DNA of 64,000 nucleotides. Source: Actinacidiphila guanduensis (GTDB lineage: Bacteria > Actinomycetota > Actinomycetes > Streptomycetales > Streptomycetaceae). The stretch covers positions 248,001-312,000 of the forward strand of contig NZ_FNIE01000003.1 of NCBI RefSeq assembly GCF_900103985.1, given 5' to 3'. The notes below the pieces were generated by a model that saw nothing but the letters and a program-made list of their open reading frames with translations, did no database searches and was not told the origin of the DNA. This document shows, piece by piece, positions 1 through 9,084 of the stretch; positions within the stretch are counted from its first letter, which is position 1, and each line of letters opens with the position of its first letter. The position numbers were made by a program, and so were the translations under genes.

Positions 1-1551
1 GCGGTGGCCGCGGTGGACGCCGTGACGGCCCTGGTGCCGCCGCTGCGCTCACGGGTGCGCGAGGCCGGCAACGGCGCCTACGTCGCCCCCTTCATGGTGG
101 GCCCGAGCTTCACCGGCGCCGCGCTCGCCTTCCTGCTGTCGGTGGGCCTGCGCCGCCGCAAACGCGCGGCCTGGATCGCCGTCACGGCCCTCTCGGCGGC
201 CTACACCGTGACCGTCGTGGTGGCCCTGAGCGCGGCCGAGGGCGCGGCGGGGCGCCCGGTGAACTGGCTCGCGCTGGCCCTCACCGCCGCTGTGCTGCTG
301 GCCCTGCTGGTCTCCCGCACCGCCTTCAACGTCCGCGGGGCGACGGGCAACGCGATGCTCGGCACGGTCTGCCTGGTCGTGGGGGCGGCGGTGGCCACGG
401 GCGCGGGCACGCTGCTGGTGTACGCCACCGACCGCGACCCGCCCGCGCAATGGGGACCGAGCGCGGCCTACGCGGCGGTCCGCGCGCTCACCTTGTCCGG
501 GCTGGTGGACCACCCCGGGATCAGGGTGCCCGCCTGGGCCGACGTCCTGGTCAACCTGATGAGCCTCGCGCTCGCGCTGCTGGTGCTGCTCGCCTTCCTG
601 CGGGCGCCGCGCGGCCGGGCCCGCATACAGCCCGCCGACGAGCGGCGGCTGCGCCGGCTCCTGCGCGCGGGCCGCGACTCCCTCGGCTACCTCGCCCTGC
701 GCCGGGACCGTACGGTCTGCTGGTCGCCGCTGGGGGATGCCGCCGTGGTGCACAAGGTCGTCAACGGCGTCGCACTCGCCTCCGGCGACCCGGTGGGACC
801 CGTCCCCGCCTGGCCCGCGGCCGTCGGCCACTGGCTGGAGACCGCCCGGCGGCACGCCTGGGTGCCGGCGGTGGCCCACGCGGGCGCGGAGGCGGCCGGG
901 GTGTACGCGGCGGCCGGCCTGCGCGCCCTGCCCTGCGGCCCGGAGCCGGTGGTGGCCGTCGGACCGCTGCCGCCGGGGCCCGCCGAGGTGCGGCGGGCGA
1001 TGGCCGAGGCCGGCTACTCGGTGCTGCTGCGCCGGCAGGCGGACGTGCCCGCGCCGGAGTGGGAGAGCCTGCGCCAACTGGCCGCCGCCTGGCGGCAGCG
1101 CGGGCCGAACGGCCGCGCCCCGGCGCTGGAGCGGCTGGGCGACCCGGCCGACCCCGACTGCGTGCTCGCCGAGTGCCGCGACCCCCACGGGCGCACCTGC
1201 GCGCTGCTGCTCTTCGCCCCCTGGGGCACCGGCGGCCTTGCCCTGGTGATGCTGCGGCACGATCGGGAGTCGGGCACCGGCCCGGTCGACCTGGTCCTCA
1301 CCGAGGTCCTGCTCCGGGCGTCGGCCGGCGCCCCGCCCGTCGCGGACGTGGACCGCGTCTCGCTCAACCTCCCCCCGCGCGCCCGCCAGGAGTCCACCGC
1401 GGCCTACGAACCCGAGCTGACGCAGCGTCACCTTCTGTACGAGCGGCGGGCCGAGCTGCCCCGGGTGCTCGCCGCCGCGGCCCTCACGGAGGGCACGTGG
1501 CCGCGGCGGCTCCCGCGCACCGCGCGCCAGCCGGCGCGCTCGGCCCCCTGA
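1..1551 (+). CDS. DUF2156 / lysylphosphatidylglycerol synthetase-like membrane protein (5' partial)
   Basis: The frame is open at the first base, so the start lies before the window or is the GTG at 4. The first 200 or so residues carry hydrophobic segments (about 30-50, 55-75, 87-103, 116-140 and 183-200, counted from the GTG). About 300 soluble residues follow that look like the C-terminal aminoacyl-transfer domain of MprF-type enzymes, with the hallmark GDPVGP at about 261-266. In that family the domain moves an amino acid from aminoacyl-tRNA to a membrane lipid and the membrane part flips the product, but DUF2156 proteins of unknown substrate are common in actinomycetes. It ends 69 bp before the convergent SDR gene. 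Fold call fairly firm; substrate unknown. Confidence 0.75.
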   Translation, partial: AVAAVDAVTALVPPLRSRVREAGNGAYVAPFMVGPSFTGAALAFLLSVGLRRRKRAAWIAVTALSAAYTVTVVVALSAAEGAAGRPVNWLALALTAAVLLALLVSRTAFNVRGATGNAMLGTVCLVVGAAVATGAGTLLVYATDRDPPAQWGPSAAYAAVRALTLSGLVDHPGIRVPAWADVLVNLMSLALALLVLLAFLRAPRGRARIQPADERRLRRLLRAGRDSLGYLALRRDRTVCWSPLGDAAVVHKVVNGVALASGDPVGPVPAWPAAVGHWLETARRHAWVPAVAHAGAEAAGVYAAAGLRALPCGPEPVVAVGPLPPGPAEVRRAMAEAGYSVLLRRQADVPAPEWESLRQLAAAWRQRGPNGRAPALERLGDPADPDCVLAECRDPHGRTCALLLFAPWGTGGLALVMLRHDRESGTGPVDLVLTEVLLRASAGAPPVADVDRVSLNLPPRARQESTAAYEPELTQRHLLYERRAELPRVLAAAALTEGTWPRRLPRTARQPARSAP

Positions 1552-1620
1552 CCGGCGTCACAGCCGACGAGCCCGCCACGCCACCGGCAGCCGCCCGGCC
1601 TGGCGTCCGGCGGCGGCGCC

Positions 1621-2550
1621 TCACGCGGCCCGTGCCGCGGCCGGCAGGCTCGCCCCCGTGAGCCGCTCGGCCTCGGCCCACAGGCGGGCGTTGAGCGAGG
1701 CGTCCCGGGCACGGCGCGGGATGCCGGCCGGGCCCGTCGGGCCGACCAGGTGGAGGCGGCCGCTCGGGCCGTAGTACCCGGCGGGCTTCGCCTGCGGGTC
1801 GGCGGCCGCGAAGAGCAGCGGTTCCGCGCCCTGCTCGACACCCTGGTGGGGCAGGATGCGCAGATCGCCCAGGAGGGACCGCCTGGGCTTGTCGCGGCCG
1901 AGGTTCGGGCCGGCGGACTGCAGGTTGGTGAGGGTGTAGCCGGGGTGGGCGGCGTTGCTCATCAGCGGCCAGCCGCGCTCCTCGGCCACGGCGGCCAGCC
2001 GCAGCGTGAGCACGAGGTCGGCGAGCTTGGACTGGGCGTAGGACAGGCCGGGGCTGTAGCGGCGGCGCTCCCACTGCAGGTCGCCGAGGTCGATCCGGCC
2101 GAAGCTGGCGGCGCCGCTGCTCATGGTGGTGACGCGCGGCGCGGGGGCGGCCAGCATCGCGGGCAGCAGCCGCAGGGTGAGCGCGAAGGGGCCCAGGAAG
2201 TTGCTGCCGAACTGCAGCTCGAAGCCGTCGGCGGTGGTCATCCGGCGGGGCGGCGCCATCACCCCGGCGTTGTTGAGCAGCAGGTCGAGCGGGCCGTCGG
2301 CGAGCACCGCGTCGGCGAAGGCGTGCACGGAGGCGAGGTCGGCCAGGTCGATGCGGCGCACCTCCAGGTCGGCGCCCGGGTGCTCGGCCAGGATCTCGGC
2401 GCGGGCCTGCTCGCCCTTGGCGGGCGTGCGCACGGCGAGGATCACCCGCGCGCCCGCCCCGGCGAGCCGGCGGGCGGCCTCCTTGCCGGTGCCGCTGTTG
2501 GCGCCGGTGATGACGGCGGTCTTTCCGGTGTGGTCGGGAACGGCGTACAC
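1621..2550 (-). CDS. Short-chain dehydrogenase/reductase
   Basis: 309-residue NAD(P)-dependent oxidoreductase of the SDR superfamily. The nucleotide-binding TGANSGTG lies at 15-22, an NNAG motif in the middle, an MSSG catalytic-serine region, and YAQSK (Tyr171, Lys175) completes the active site. The size and the long C-terminal substrate region resemble retinol-dehydrogenase-like SDRs. The start is GTG, six bases after GGAG. It is divergent from a TetR regulator, and the shared region holds three operator-like palindromes, so control by that regulator is likely. Substrate not deducible. Confidence 0.9.
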   Translation of the reverse strand: MYAVPDHTGKTAVITGANSGTGKEAARRLAGAGARVILAVRTPAKGEQARAEILAEHPGADLEVRRIDLADLASVHAFADAVLADGPLDLLLNNAGVMAPPRRMTTADGFELQFGSNFLGPFALTLRLLPAMLAAPAPRVTTMSSGAASFGRIDLGDLQWERRRYSPGLSYAQSKLADLVLTLRLAAVAEERGWPLMSNAAHPGYTLTNLQSAGPNLGRDKPRRSLLGDLRILPHQGVEQGAEPLLFAAADPQAKPAGYYGPSGRLHLVGPTGPAGIPRRARDASLNARLWAEAERLTGASLPAAARAA

Positions 2551-2600
2551 GGGGGTCTCCGAAGGGGGCGCGGGGCGCCGGCCTCTCGACCGGGACGTCG

Positions 2601-2629
2601 ATAAAGAACCGGCGGTCTGTTGCCTTCAA
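2601..2629 (-). promoter_or_regulatory. Probable promoter of the SDR gene
   Basis: On the minus strand TTGAAG (2629-2624) is followed after 17 bases by CTTTAT (2606-2601), a plausible vegetative promoter about 50 bp before the GTG start. One operator-like palindrome fills its spacer. Confidence 0.5.
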
Positions 2630-2670
2630 CGTAACAGACCGCCGGTTCGATAGCAACAGACCGGCGGTCT
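2606..2670. promoter_or_regulatory. Three TetR-type operator palindromes
   Basis: Three 13-bp near-palindromes sit at 2606-2618 (GAACCGGCGGTCT), 2636-2648 (AGACCGCCGGTTC) and 2658-2670 (AGACCGGCGGTCT, perfect apart from its central base). The first two also form a perfect 16-bp inverted repeat (2606-2621 with 2633-2648) round an 11-bp spacer. Centres are 30 and 22 bp apart, close to whole helical turns. They overlap the SDR promoter and lie just upstream of the TetR -10 box, as expected for autorepression plus repression of the divergent gene. Confidence 0.7.
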
Positions 2671-2675
2671 CTACG

Positions 2676-2681
2676 TAGGAT
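2676..2681 (+). promoter_or_regulatory. -10 box of the TetR gene (likely leaderless mRNA)
   Basis: TAGGAT is a typical actinomycete -10 hexamer. It ends seven bases before the ATG at 2688, which places the expected transcription start at or next to the start codon. A convincing -35 is not visible. Confidence 0.45.
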
Positions 2682-2687
2682 GGCGCC

Positions 2688-3428
2688 ATGACCTCGACAT
2701 CCGACTTCCAGCGCGCCCGCAGCGAGGAGCAGCGGGCCCAGCGCCGGCAGGCGATCCTGGAGACCGCCGCCGCGATGCTCACCGAGATGCCGGTCGCGCA
2801 GGTCAGCCTCAACGAGCTCAGCCGGCGGGTCGGCCTGGCGAAGTCGAACGTGCTGCGGTACTTCGAATCCCGAGAGGCCGTGCTGCTCGACCTGCTGGAC
2901 ACCGCCACCCGGTCCTGGCTGGAGGACCTGGCGACACGGCTGCCCGCCGCGGTCGACGGGACGGCGGACCCGTACGCCCGGACCGACCGGCTGGCCGCGA
3001 CACTGGCGGCCAGCCTCGCGGAGCGGCCGGTGCTGTGCGACCTCGCGGGTGCCCAGGCCTCGGTACTGGAACGCAACGTCTCGGAGGAGGTGGCGATCCG
3101 CTACAAGCGGGCCTCCCTCGACGGACTGCAGGCGCTGGCCGCACTGGTGGGGTCGGCGCTGCCGGAGCTGGACGAGCGGGACACCGTCCGGCTGGCGAGC
3201 GCGACCCTGCTGGTGGCCGGTGCGATGTGGGTCCACGCCCACCCCTCGGACGCGGTGCTCGCCGCCTACGCGTCCGACCCCGCGCTCGCCGCGATGCGAC
3301 TGCCGTTCGAGGAGGCGGTGCGGCTGTCCGTGTCGGTCTTCGGGTCGGGCCTGCTCGCACGGAGGCAGGACGGCGGAGCCGGCCGGAACGCACAAGCGGC
3401 GGCCGGCCAGGGACAGCCGCAGCCATGA
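2688..3428 (+). CDS. TetR family transcriptional regulator
   Basis: 246 residues. The N-terminal helix-turn-helix (about 20-65) has the typical pattern ending in a NVLRYFESREAVLLDL-type recognition helix. The remainder is an all-helical ligand and dimerisation domain. It is transcribed divergently from the SDR gene, and the shared region contains three copies of an AGACCG-N-CGGTCT-like palindrome. The likely role is ligand-responsive repressor of the SDR gene and of itself. ATG at 2688 fits the domain start; GGA lies 7 bases upstream but the transcript may be leaderless. The inducer is unknown. Confidence 0.9.
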   Translation: MTSTSDFQRARSEEQRAQRRQAILETAAAMLTEMPVAQVSLNELSRRVGLAKSNVLRYFESREAVLLDLLDTATRSWLEDLATRLPAAVDGTADPYARTDRLAATLAASLAERPVLCDLAGAQASVLERNVSEEVAIRYKRASLDGLQALAALVGSALPELDERDTVRLASATLLVAGAMWVHAHPSDAVLAAYASDPALAAMRLPFEEAVRLSVSVFGSGLLARRQDGGAGRNAQAAAGQGQPQP

Positions 3429-3450
3429 GCGGCCAGTGACCAGTGGCCAG

Positions 3451-3478
3451 CCGTCAGCCGTCAGCCGTCAGCCGTCAG
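3451..3478. repeat. 4 x 7-bp tandem repeat
   Basis: CCGTCAG repeated four times without interruption just downstream of the TetR stop codon. Confidence 0.85.
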
Positions 3479-4572
3479 CGGACACCCGCAGGCTCGGCGG
3501 TGCTCGCGCGGGCATAAATGCATCGCCCGGCCGATCCGCGGATATCGCATCGCGCCAACCTGTGGCCGAATCCGGAACTCCGCTTTCTCACAGGCGGGAA
3601 CTGTGGTATCCGGAAATCGTGTGCGCAGTTGCGGGGAAATGGTGAAGCCGAACGTATTTCCGAGTCGAATTCGTCCGGCCGGCCACTCCCGTCCCATGAC
3701 ACCACCGCGCGAAAACACCGAGCGAAAACCCCTCGTAGACCCCCGAACACCCGCACCGGGAGCGGCAGCGGCCGCCCTGCGGCGCCTGATCGCACTCCGC
3801 AGGGCCGATCGACGCACCCCTCACGAATCCTGCACAACCTGACGCTCCGTCATGCACGAGCCTCGGGACGGCACCCCGGCCGATCCGCCCTCGCCTCCCG
3901 AGCGCATCCCGCACGACCCCCCGCCCGTACCCCGGTGCGACCCCCGCCGGCCTCCCCGCCGGCTCCACCTCCCGCCACCCAGCCGAACGGCACCCGCCCC
4001 ACCTCGTGTCACATACGTCACACCGCTTCCCGCCCTGCCCGTAGCACAGTTGTCCCGAGCAGCCGTCCGAAACGGCCGAACCCCTCCTTTGCTACCGGCG
4101 AGTTCTGGCCATGACCAGGGCATCTCCCGTACCCCCGAACGGAGTCGGCGCTGCCCGCCTCCCCCGCCGCGCGCCGCCCGCGCACACCCCCGGCACCCTG
4201 CCGCAACGTCCCGCGGGACGCGTCAACACCGCGTCCGAAACCCGCGCCCCGGCCGTTGGCCGGAAATCCGCCACCGCGCGGCGCCGTCCGGGTGAGCCTC
4301 GCCGTCACCAACTCCCTTTCCCCCGCACGACGGTAGGCTCCCGTCCGGTGGCGGGCCGTGCGGCGCCTTCGGGACCGCACGCGGCCACCGCGCCCGCCGC
4401 CCGACGGCCCGCGGCCACCACCACACCCCGCCCGTCGCGGACTTCCGCGTTCCCGGGTGGCGGCCATCCGGCGGACTTCGGACGAGGAGGCGGATTTCCC
4501 GGTTGCGAATCCCGACCGCTCACCCGTATTCGCCGCCTTTTGCCCGGCGGCCGCCGGCCCGAAAGCAGCGGG

Positions 4573-4601
4573 TTGGCGGGGACCTGGCCGCTGTATATGA
4601 T
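4573..4601 (+). promoter_or_regulatory. Probable promoter of the first conservon
   Basis: TTGGCG (4573-4578), a 17-base spacer and TATGAT (4596-4601) make a near-consensus vegetative promoter. It gives a leader of about 250 bases before the cvnA start at 4862. Confidence 0.6.
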
Positions 4602-4861
4602 CCGAAAGCGGTTTCGGGCTGCCCGCACCCGGCGCACCCGGGCCGAAAGCACCCGACCGGGCCGGAATCCGGCCGCAGGGCGGCGTGCCCCGCGGGCGGC
4701 CACCGCACCGGCGGTGACGGACGGCCGGCAGCAGCGGCGGCCCCGGCTGCCGCGCCCCCCATCGGCCCCACGGCACCGCACCATCCGGCGTCGTCCCCAG
4801 TCACCGAGTCACCGCGCACCCCGGACGGGTCCAGCGCCGCGTCCTGATTCCCGAGGATCTG

Positions 4862-6268
4862 ATGACCACTTCGATACTGGAGACGGCCGCCGCAGTGCTG
4901 CTGGTCGTCGCGCTGGTCGCCGTCGCCATGGCGGTGCGCTTCCGCGGCGCGGCCCGCCGGCAGACCCGCCGCACCGAGCAACTGGTGCAGCAGCACCAGG
5001 CCACGGTGACCGCCGAGCAGAGCCGCGTGCGCCACCTCGCCGAGCAGCAGCAGGCGGTGGAGGACGCGCTGGCCTACCTGGCGGGGGCGGGCCTGTCCGA
5101 GGTGGGCGCCGCCGCACTGGAGTCCGAGGAGGCCCGCGAGGTCGAACTGGTGATGCCGCCGCCGCTGGTGGGCACCACCGCGGCCCGGCGCATCGAGGAG
5201 CTGGTGACGCGGCACACCGACCTGATGCGGTCCCTGCGCGAGGAGGTGCGGGCCGCCGCCGACCGCACCGCCGAGGAGCGCGTCGCCCGCGCCCACAACG
5301 ACGCGCGCGACGCGACCAGGGCCGCGGTGCTCACCTTCGCCACCGCCCTGGTCAGCCTCGGCGCGGAGCTGGCCGAGGAGATCAGCACCGGGGTGCGGGT
5401 CCACCAGGACGACGAGGCGTACGCCACGCTGATGGGCATCGACCACACCTCCCAGCAGATGCTGCGCGTCGCCCAGGGCTACATGGTGCTGGCCGGCGGC
5501 ACCCTCGGCCGGCGGCTGCCCGCCACCTCCTTCACGGACATCGCCCGCGCCGCCATGGGCCGCGTGCAGGGCTACGAGCGGGTGCGCACGCAGGAGCTGG
5601 ACCAGGGCGTGGTGCCGCGCGCGGTCGAGGCGCTGGTGCACACCCTGGCGATCCTGCTGGACAACGCGGTGCGCTACTCGCCGCCGACCGCCTACGCCGA
5701 GGTGTCCTTCCGCACCGGCCACAACGGCGTCACCGTCATCATCGACGACGCCGGCCTGCAGATGAGCCAGGAGCAGCTGGACCGGGCCCGGGCGATCCTC
5801 ACCGGCAAGGAGCCGGTGGACATCCACGCCCTGGGCGCCTATCCGCAGACCGGCTTCCGGGTGGCCTCGCTGCTGGCCGCGCGCTACGGCTTCCGAGTCG
5901 ATCTGGACGCCCCGAACCTCTTCGGCGGCACCCGGGCCCTGGTGTTCGTACCGAGCGCGCTGCTGACCGCGGTGCCCGACGACGTGCCGACCGCCCACCA
6001 GCCCTACCCGGCCCGCTCGTACGGCGGGCAGAGCCCCGAGCCGGCCGGGCAGGCGGCGCAGCAGGCAGGGCAGTCCGCGCCGGGCGGCACCACCGCCAGC
6101 GGGCTGACCCGGCGCCGCCGCCGGGTGCCGGCGCAGACCGCCGCTCCGCTGCCGGAGCCGCAGGAGGTGCGCCCGGGCCGCCCCGACATCGCCGCCGCCT
6201 GGGTCGACGGCTCCCGCCGCGGCCGTCTCACGGACTCCGAGTCCGCCTCTTCGAAGGGCGATTCCTGA
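4862..6268 (+). CDS. cvnA: Conservon sensor-kinase-like protein CvnA
   Basis: 468 residues. A single N-terminal membrane anchor (about 8-27) is followed by a coiled-coil-prone charged segment (30-150) and a GHKL ATP-binding domain with an N-box-like LLDNAVRYSP near 263. No clear phospho-acceptor histidine box is seen, as is usual for CvnA. The last 90 residues are low complexity, rich in Pro, Gln and Arg. In conservons CvnA is thought to sit at the membrane with CvnB-D, resembling a bacterial G-protein-coupled receptor assembly. ATG at 4862 follows GAGG. The cvnB start lies 2 bp after the stop, and six genes run on to 10329. Confidence 0.9.
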   Translation: MTTSILETAAAVLLVVALVAVAMAVRFRGAARRQTRRTEQLVQQHQATVTAEQSRVRHLAEQQQAVEDALAYLAGAGLSEVGAAALESEEAREVELVMPPPLVGTTAARRIEELVTRHTDLMRSLREEVRAAADRTAEERVARAHNDARDATRAAVLTFATALVSLGAELAEEISTGVRVHQDDEAYATLMGIDHTSQQMLRVAQGYMVLAGGTLGRRLPATSFTDIARAAMGRVQGYERVRTQELDQGVVPRAVEALVHTLAILLDNAVRYSPPTAYAEVSFRTGHNGVTVIIDDAGLQMSQEQLDRARAILTGKEPVDIHALGAYPQTGFRVASLLAARYGFRVDLDAPNLFGGTRALVFVPSALLTAVPDDVPTAHQPYPARSYGGQSPEPAGQAAQQAGQSAPGGTTASGLTRRRRRVPAQTAAPLPEPQEVRPGRPDIAAAWVDGSRRGRLTDSESASSKGDS

Positions 6269-6270
6269 CC

Positions 6271-6705
6271 ATGCTCAAAGCTCACGACGACAACGCGCTG
6301 GGCTGGCTGCTGGACGAGCACCTCGGCAGCTGCCCCGGGGTCCGGTTCGCGGTCCACATGACCTCCGACGGCCTGCTCAGCTCGTACACCAAGACGATCG
6401 ACAAGGACACCGGCGACAAGCTGGCCGCCGTCACCGCGGCGCTGCGGGCGGCTGGCCTGGCCTGGGCCGAGGTCACCGGGCGGCCGGACCGGCCCAACGC
6501 GGTGCGCCAGCACCTGATCGAGACCGACCAGTGGATCGGGCTGACCTCCGCGGCGGCGGAGAACTCGCTGCTGGCGGTGTGCGCCGACCTCGACAGCGAC
6601 ATCGGCCTGATCAGCGAGCGGATGAACGCGCTCTCCCAGCGGGTCGGACACGAACTGGTCAGCCCGGAGCGGCAGGGAGCGGCCGACGGCGGTCGGCCGA
6701 GGTGA
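6271..6705 (+). CDS. cvnB: Conservon Roadblock/LC7 protein CvnB
   Basis: 144 residues, a single Roadblock/LC7 fold (about 8-125). The opening LGWLLDEHL and the central HMTSDGLLSSY are typical of MglB-like regulators of small GTPases. It probably modulates the CvnD GTPase and bridges it to CvnA. It starts 2 bp after the cvnA stop, and its own stop overlaps the GTG of cvnC, so translation is coupled. I chose the ATG at 6271 because the open frame upstream lies inside cvnA. Confidence 0.92.
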   Translation: MLKAHDDNALGWLLDEHLGSCPGVRFAVHMTSDGLLSSYTKTIDKDTGDKLAAVTAALRAAGLAWAEVTGRPDRPNAVRQHLIETDQWIGLTSAAAENSLLAVCADLDSDIGLISERMNALSQRVGHELVSPERQGAADGGRPR

Positions 6706-7055
6706 GCGGTCCGCGGCGTGACCCCGATGTGGTCAGGCCCTATGTCCGCACCGGCGGGCGCAGCCGCCCCTCGCGCGATGTGCGCCTGGAGACGCTGGTG
6801 ATCGCCGTGCACGACCCGCTGACGCAGGGTCTGGAGCCCGACGCGCGGCGCGTGCTGGACCTGTGCAGGGGCGGGGTGCTCGCGGTGGCCGAGATCGCCG
6901 CCGGGCTGGACCTGCCGCCCTCGGTGGTGCGGATCCTGGTCTCCGGGCTGATCGACACCGGCCACCTCGCCGCCCCGAGCCGGCGCGTGCGCGCCGACGC
7001 CCCCTCCGCCGACCTGCTGAAGGAAGTGCTGCATGGGCTCCGCTCCATCGCCTGA
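6702..7055 (+). CDS. cvnC: Conservon DUF742 protein CvnC
   Basis: 117 residues. DUF742 proteins are the third member of every conservon. They have a winged-helix-like core, visible here as EIAAGLDLPPSVVRILVSGL around 65-84, preceded by the usual VRPYVRTGGR segment near 13. Its biochemical role is unknown; interaction with the other Cvn proteins is assumed. The GTG at 6702 overlaps the cvnB stop (GTGA), and the 3' end overlaps cvnD by 23 bp. Confidence 0.92.
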   Translation: MSGPRRDPDVVRPYVRTGGRSRPSRDVRLETLVIAVHDPLTQGLEPDARRVLDLCRGGVLAVAEIAAGLDLPPSVVRILVSGLIDTGHLAAPSRRVRADAPSADLLKEVLHGLRSIA

Positions 7056-7638
7056 GACCCCCCGGATCGCGTACAACCCGCCCACGGTGACGCGCTCGGC
7101 CAAGCTGCTGATCACCGGCCCGTTCGGAGTCGGCAAGACCACCTTGGTGGGCAGCGTGGCGCCGCTGGTGCTGCGGATGGACGAGACGATGACCGAGGCC
7201 AGCGTCGGCGTGGACGACCTGCGCGGCACCCCGCACAAGACCACCACCACCGTCGCCATGGACTTCGGGCGGCTGCACCTGAACGAGTCGCTGGTGCTCT
7301 ACCTGTTCGGCACCCCCGGGCAGGTGCGGTTCCGGCCGCTGTGGGAGGGGCTGGCCGACGGCGCCCTGGGCGCGCTGGTGCTGGTGGACACCCGCGACCT
7401 GGACCGCTGCCACGACGTGCTGGACCTGCTGGAGGAGCACGGCACCCCGTACGCGGTCGCGGTCAACCGGTTCGAGGGCGCCAAGGACTACCCCGAGGAG
7501 GAGATCCGCCAGGCGCTGGACCTGGCCGACAGCACACCGCTGACCTCCTGCGACGCCCGCGACCGGCAGAGCTGCCTGCGGGCGCTGATCACGCTCGTCG
7601 AATACCTGTCCGCCCGTCAACTGGAGCCCCACCCGTGA
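7033..7638 (+). CDS. cvnD: Conservon small GTPase CvnD
   Basis: 201 residues, a Ras-like GTPase of the MglA/conservon type. The P-loop GPFGVGKT is at 29-36, a TTTTVAMDFG switch region follows, then LFGTPGQVRF as G3 and AVNRFEG as the NKxD-equivalent. It lacks the strict NKxD, as conservon GTPases generally do. It probably switches output of the CvnA-C complex. It overlaps cvnC by 23 bp and the following P450 by a GTGA junction. Confidence 0.93.
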   Translation: MGSAPSPETPRIAYNPPTVTRSAKLLITGPFGVGKTTLVGSVAPLVLRMDETMTEASVGVDDLRGTPHKTTTTVAMDFGRLHLNESLVLYLFGTPGQVRFRPLWEGLADGALGALVLVDTRDLDRCHDVLDLLEEHGTPYAVAVNRFEGAKDYPEEEIRQALDLADSTPLTSCDARDRQSCLRALITLVEYLSARQLEPHP

Positions 7639-8864
7639 CGTCCCCCTCCCCCGCTCCGGCCACCACCGCGCCGGAGCGGTACTTCCCGCTGTACACCGAG
7701 GAGTTCGCCGCCGACCCGCACGGCACCTACGACCGGATGCGGGCCGAGTTCGGCCCGCTGGTGCCGGTGGAGCTGTCGCCGGGCATCCCGGCCACGCTGG
7801 TCATCGGCTACCAGCAGGCGCTGCGCATCCTCAACGACCCGGTGCGCTTCCCGGCCGACCCGCGCGAGTGGCAGCGCACGGTGCCCGAGGACTGCCCGGT
7901 GCGGCCGATGCTGGAGTGGCGGCCCAACGCGCTGCGTTCGGCCGGCGAGGCCCACACCCGCTACCGGTCGGCGAACACCGACAGCCTGGACCGGGTCAAC
8001 CAGCACCAGCTGCGCGCCACGGTGGAGCGGGTCGCCGCCGAAACGATCAGCCAGTTCAGCCCGACCGGCCACGCCGACCTGCTCACCGAGTACGCCTGGC
8101 CGATCGCCTTCCGGGTGCTCAACGAGATGCTGGGCTGCCCCGCCGAGATCGGGCAGCGGGTGGCCAGCGGCATGGCGGCGATCTTCGAGGGGGTGGACGC
8201 GGCGGCCGGCAACATGCTGCTGGGGCAGGCGCTGCGCGACCTGACGGCACTCAAGCGCGAGACCCCAGGCGACGACGTCACCAGCCGCCTGGTGGACCAC
8301 CCGGCCGGGCTGACCGACGAGGAGATGGACCACCAGCTGGTCACGCTCTACGGCGCCGGCATCGAGCCGACCACGAACCTGATCACCAACACGCTGCGGG
8401 TGCTGCTGACCGACGAGCGCTTCTCGGGCAACCTGCACGCCGGCAGCCTGTCGGTACGGGACGCTCTGGACGAGGTGCTCTTCACCGACCCGCCGATGGC
8501 CTCGTACTGCGTGAGCTACCCGCCGCAGCCGGTGGACGTCGAGGGGGTGCGGCTGCCCGCGCACCAGCCGGTGGTGATCTCGATGGCGGCGGCGAACAAC
8601 GACCCGTCGATCGGCTCGGCCCCCGGCACCCGCGCCGGCAACCGCTCGCACCTGGCGTGGAGCAACGGCCCGCACCAGTGCCCGGCGAAGTCGCACGCCT
8701 ACCTCATCGCCGAGACCGCCCTGACCTCCCTGGTGGACGCGCTGCCGGAGATGGACCTGGCGGTGCCGGACGAGGAGCTGACGTGGCGTCCGGGGCCCTG
8801 GCACCGCGCGCTCGCGGCACTGCCGGTCACCTTCCCGCCCGTACCGCCCGTGCCCCAGGACTGA
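7635..8864 (+). CDS. Cytochrome P450, CYP157-like (K helix without ExxR)
   Basis: 409 residues. The haem ligand is Cys349 in a degenerate loop (WSNGPHQCPAK), and the I helix reads AGIEPT instead of AGxDT. Where the K helix should give ExxR there is E280-V-L-F283, so the arginine is missing. CYP157 members of Streptomyces conservons are known for this lack of ExxR and are paired with CYP154 enzymes, which fits the next gene. It may be a redox partner, regulator or atypical oxygenase of the conservon. The GTG at 7635 overlaps the cvnD stop. Confidence 0.88.
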   Translation: MTSPSPAPATTAPERYFPLYTEEFAADPHGTYDRMRAEFGPLVPVELSPGIPATLVIGYQQALRILNDPVRFPADPREWQRTVPEDCPVRPMLEWRPNALRSAGEAHTRYRSANTDSLDRVNQHQLRATVERVAAETISQFSPTGHADLLTEYAWPIAFRVLNEMLGCPAEIGQRVASGMAAIFEGVDAAAGNMLLGQALRDLTALKRETPGDDVTSRLVDHPAGLTDEEMDHQLVTLYGAGIEPTTNLITNTLRVLLTDERFSGNLHAGSLSVRDALDEVLFTDPPMASYCVSYPPQPVDVEGVRLPAHQPVVISMAAANNDPSIGSAPGTRAGNRSHLAWSNGPHQCPAKSHAYLIAETALTSLVDALPEMDLAVPDEELTWRPGPWHRALAALPVTFPPVPPVPQD

Positions 8865-8918
8865 CCTGCCGCCGGCGCAGTCCGGATCACGTCCCGCTCA
8901 GGTCCGGGTCACGTCCGG

Positions 8919-9030
8919 CCCGAGCCGGCTCGGGTCCGGCGCAAAGCAGCGCCCTTCCCGCCCGAGCCGGCCTGAGCCGACCTGAGCCGGCCCGAGCCGG
9001 ACCGAGTCAGTCCCAGCCAGCCCAAGTCCA
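8919..9030. repeat. Palindrome plus degenerate 10-bp tandem repeats
   Basis: The 16-bp palindrome CCCGAGCCGGCTCGGG (8919-8934) is followed by about seven imperfect decamers in strict 10-bp register (8961-9030: CCCGAGCCGG, CCTGAGCCGA, CCTGAGCCGG, CCCGAGCCGG and decaying copies). They fill the spacer between the two P450 genes and are probably non-coding. Confidence 0.75.
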
Positions 9031-9084
9031 GTCCCGTCAGAGCCACCCAGCGCCGGCGTGCCGCCGGCCAGAACGGAGACTTCC

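Larger units (their letters stand above)
3429..4861. other. 1.4-kb region without a confident gene
   Basis: No reading frame here has both a recognisable protein and the expected third-position GC pattern. The region holds four 7-bp tandem repeats (CCGTCAG, 3451-3478), a locally more AT-rich stretch around 3490-3700, and a good promoter at 4573-4601 pointing toward the conservon. The frame that is open through 4111-6705 on the plus strand is real only from 6271 (cvnB). Confidence 0.6.

Noticed and set aside
3475..3837. 120-codon minus-strand ORF in the gene-free region
   Set aside because: No ribosome site, no domain, and composition unlike the coding genes around it.
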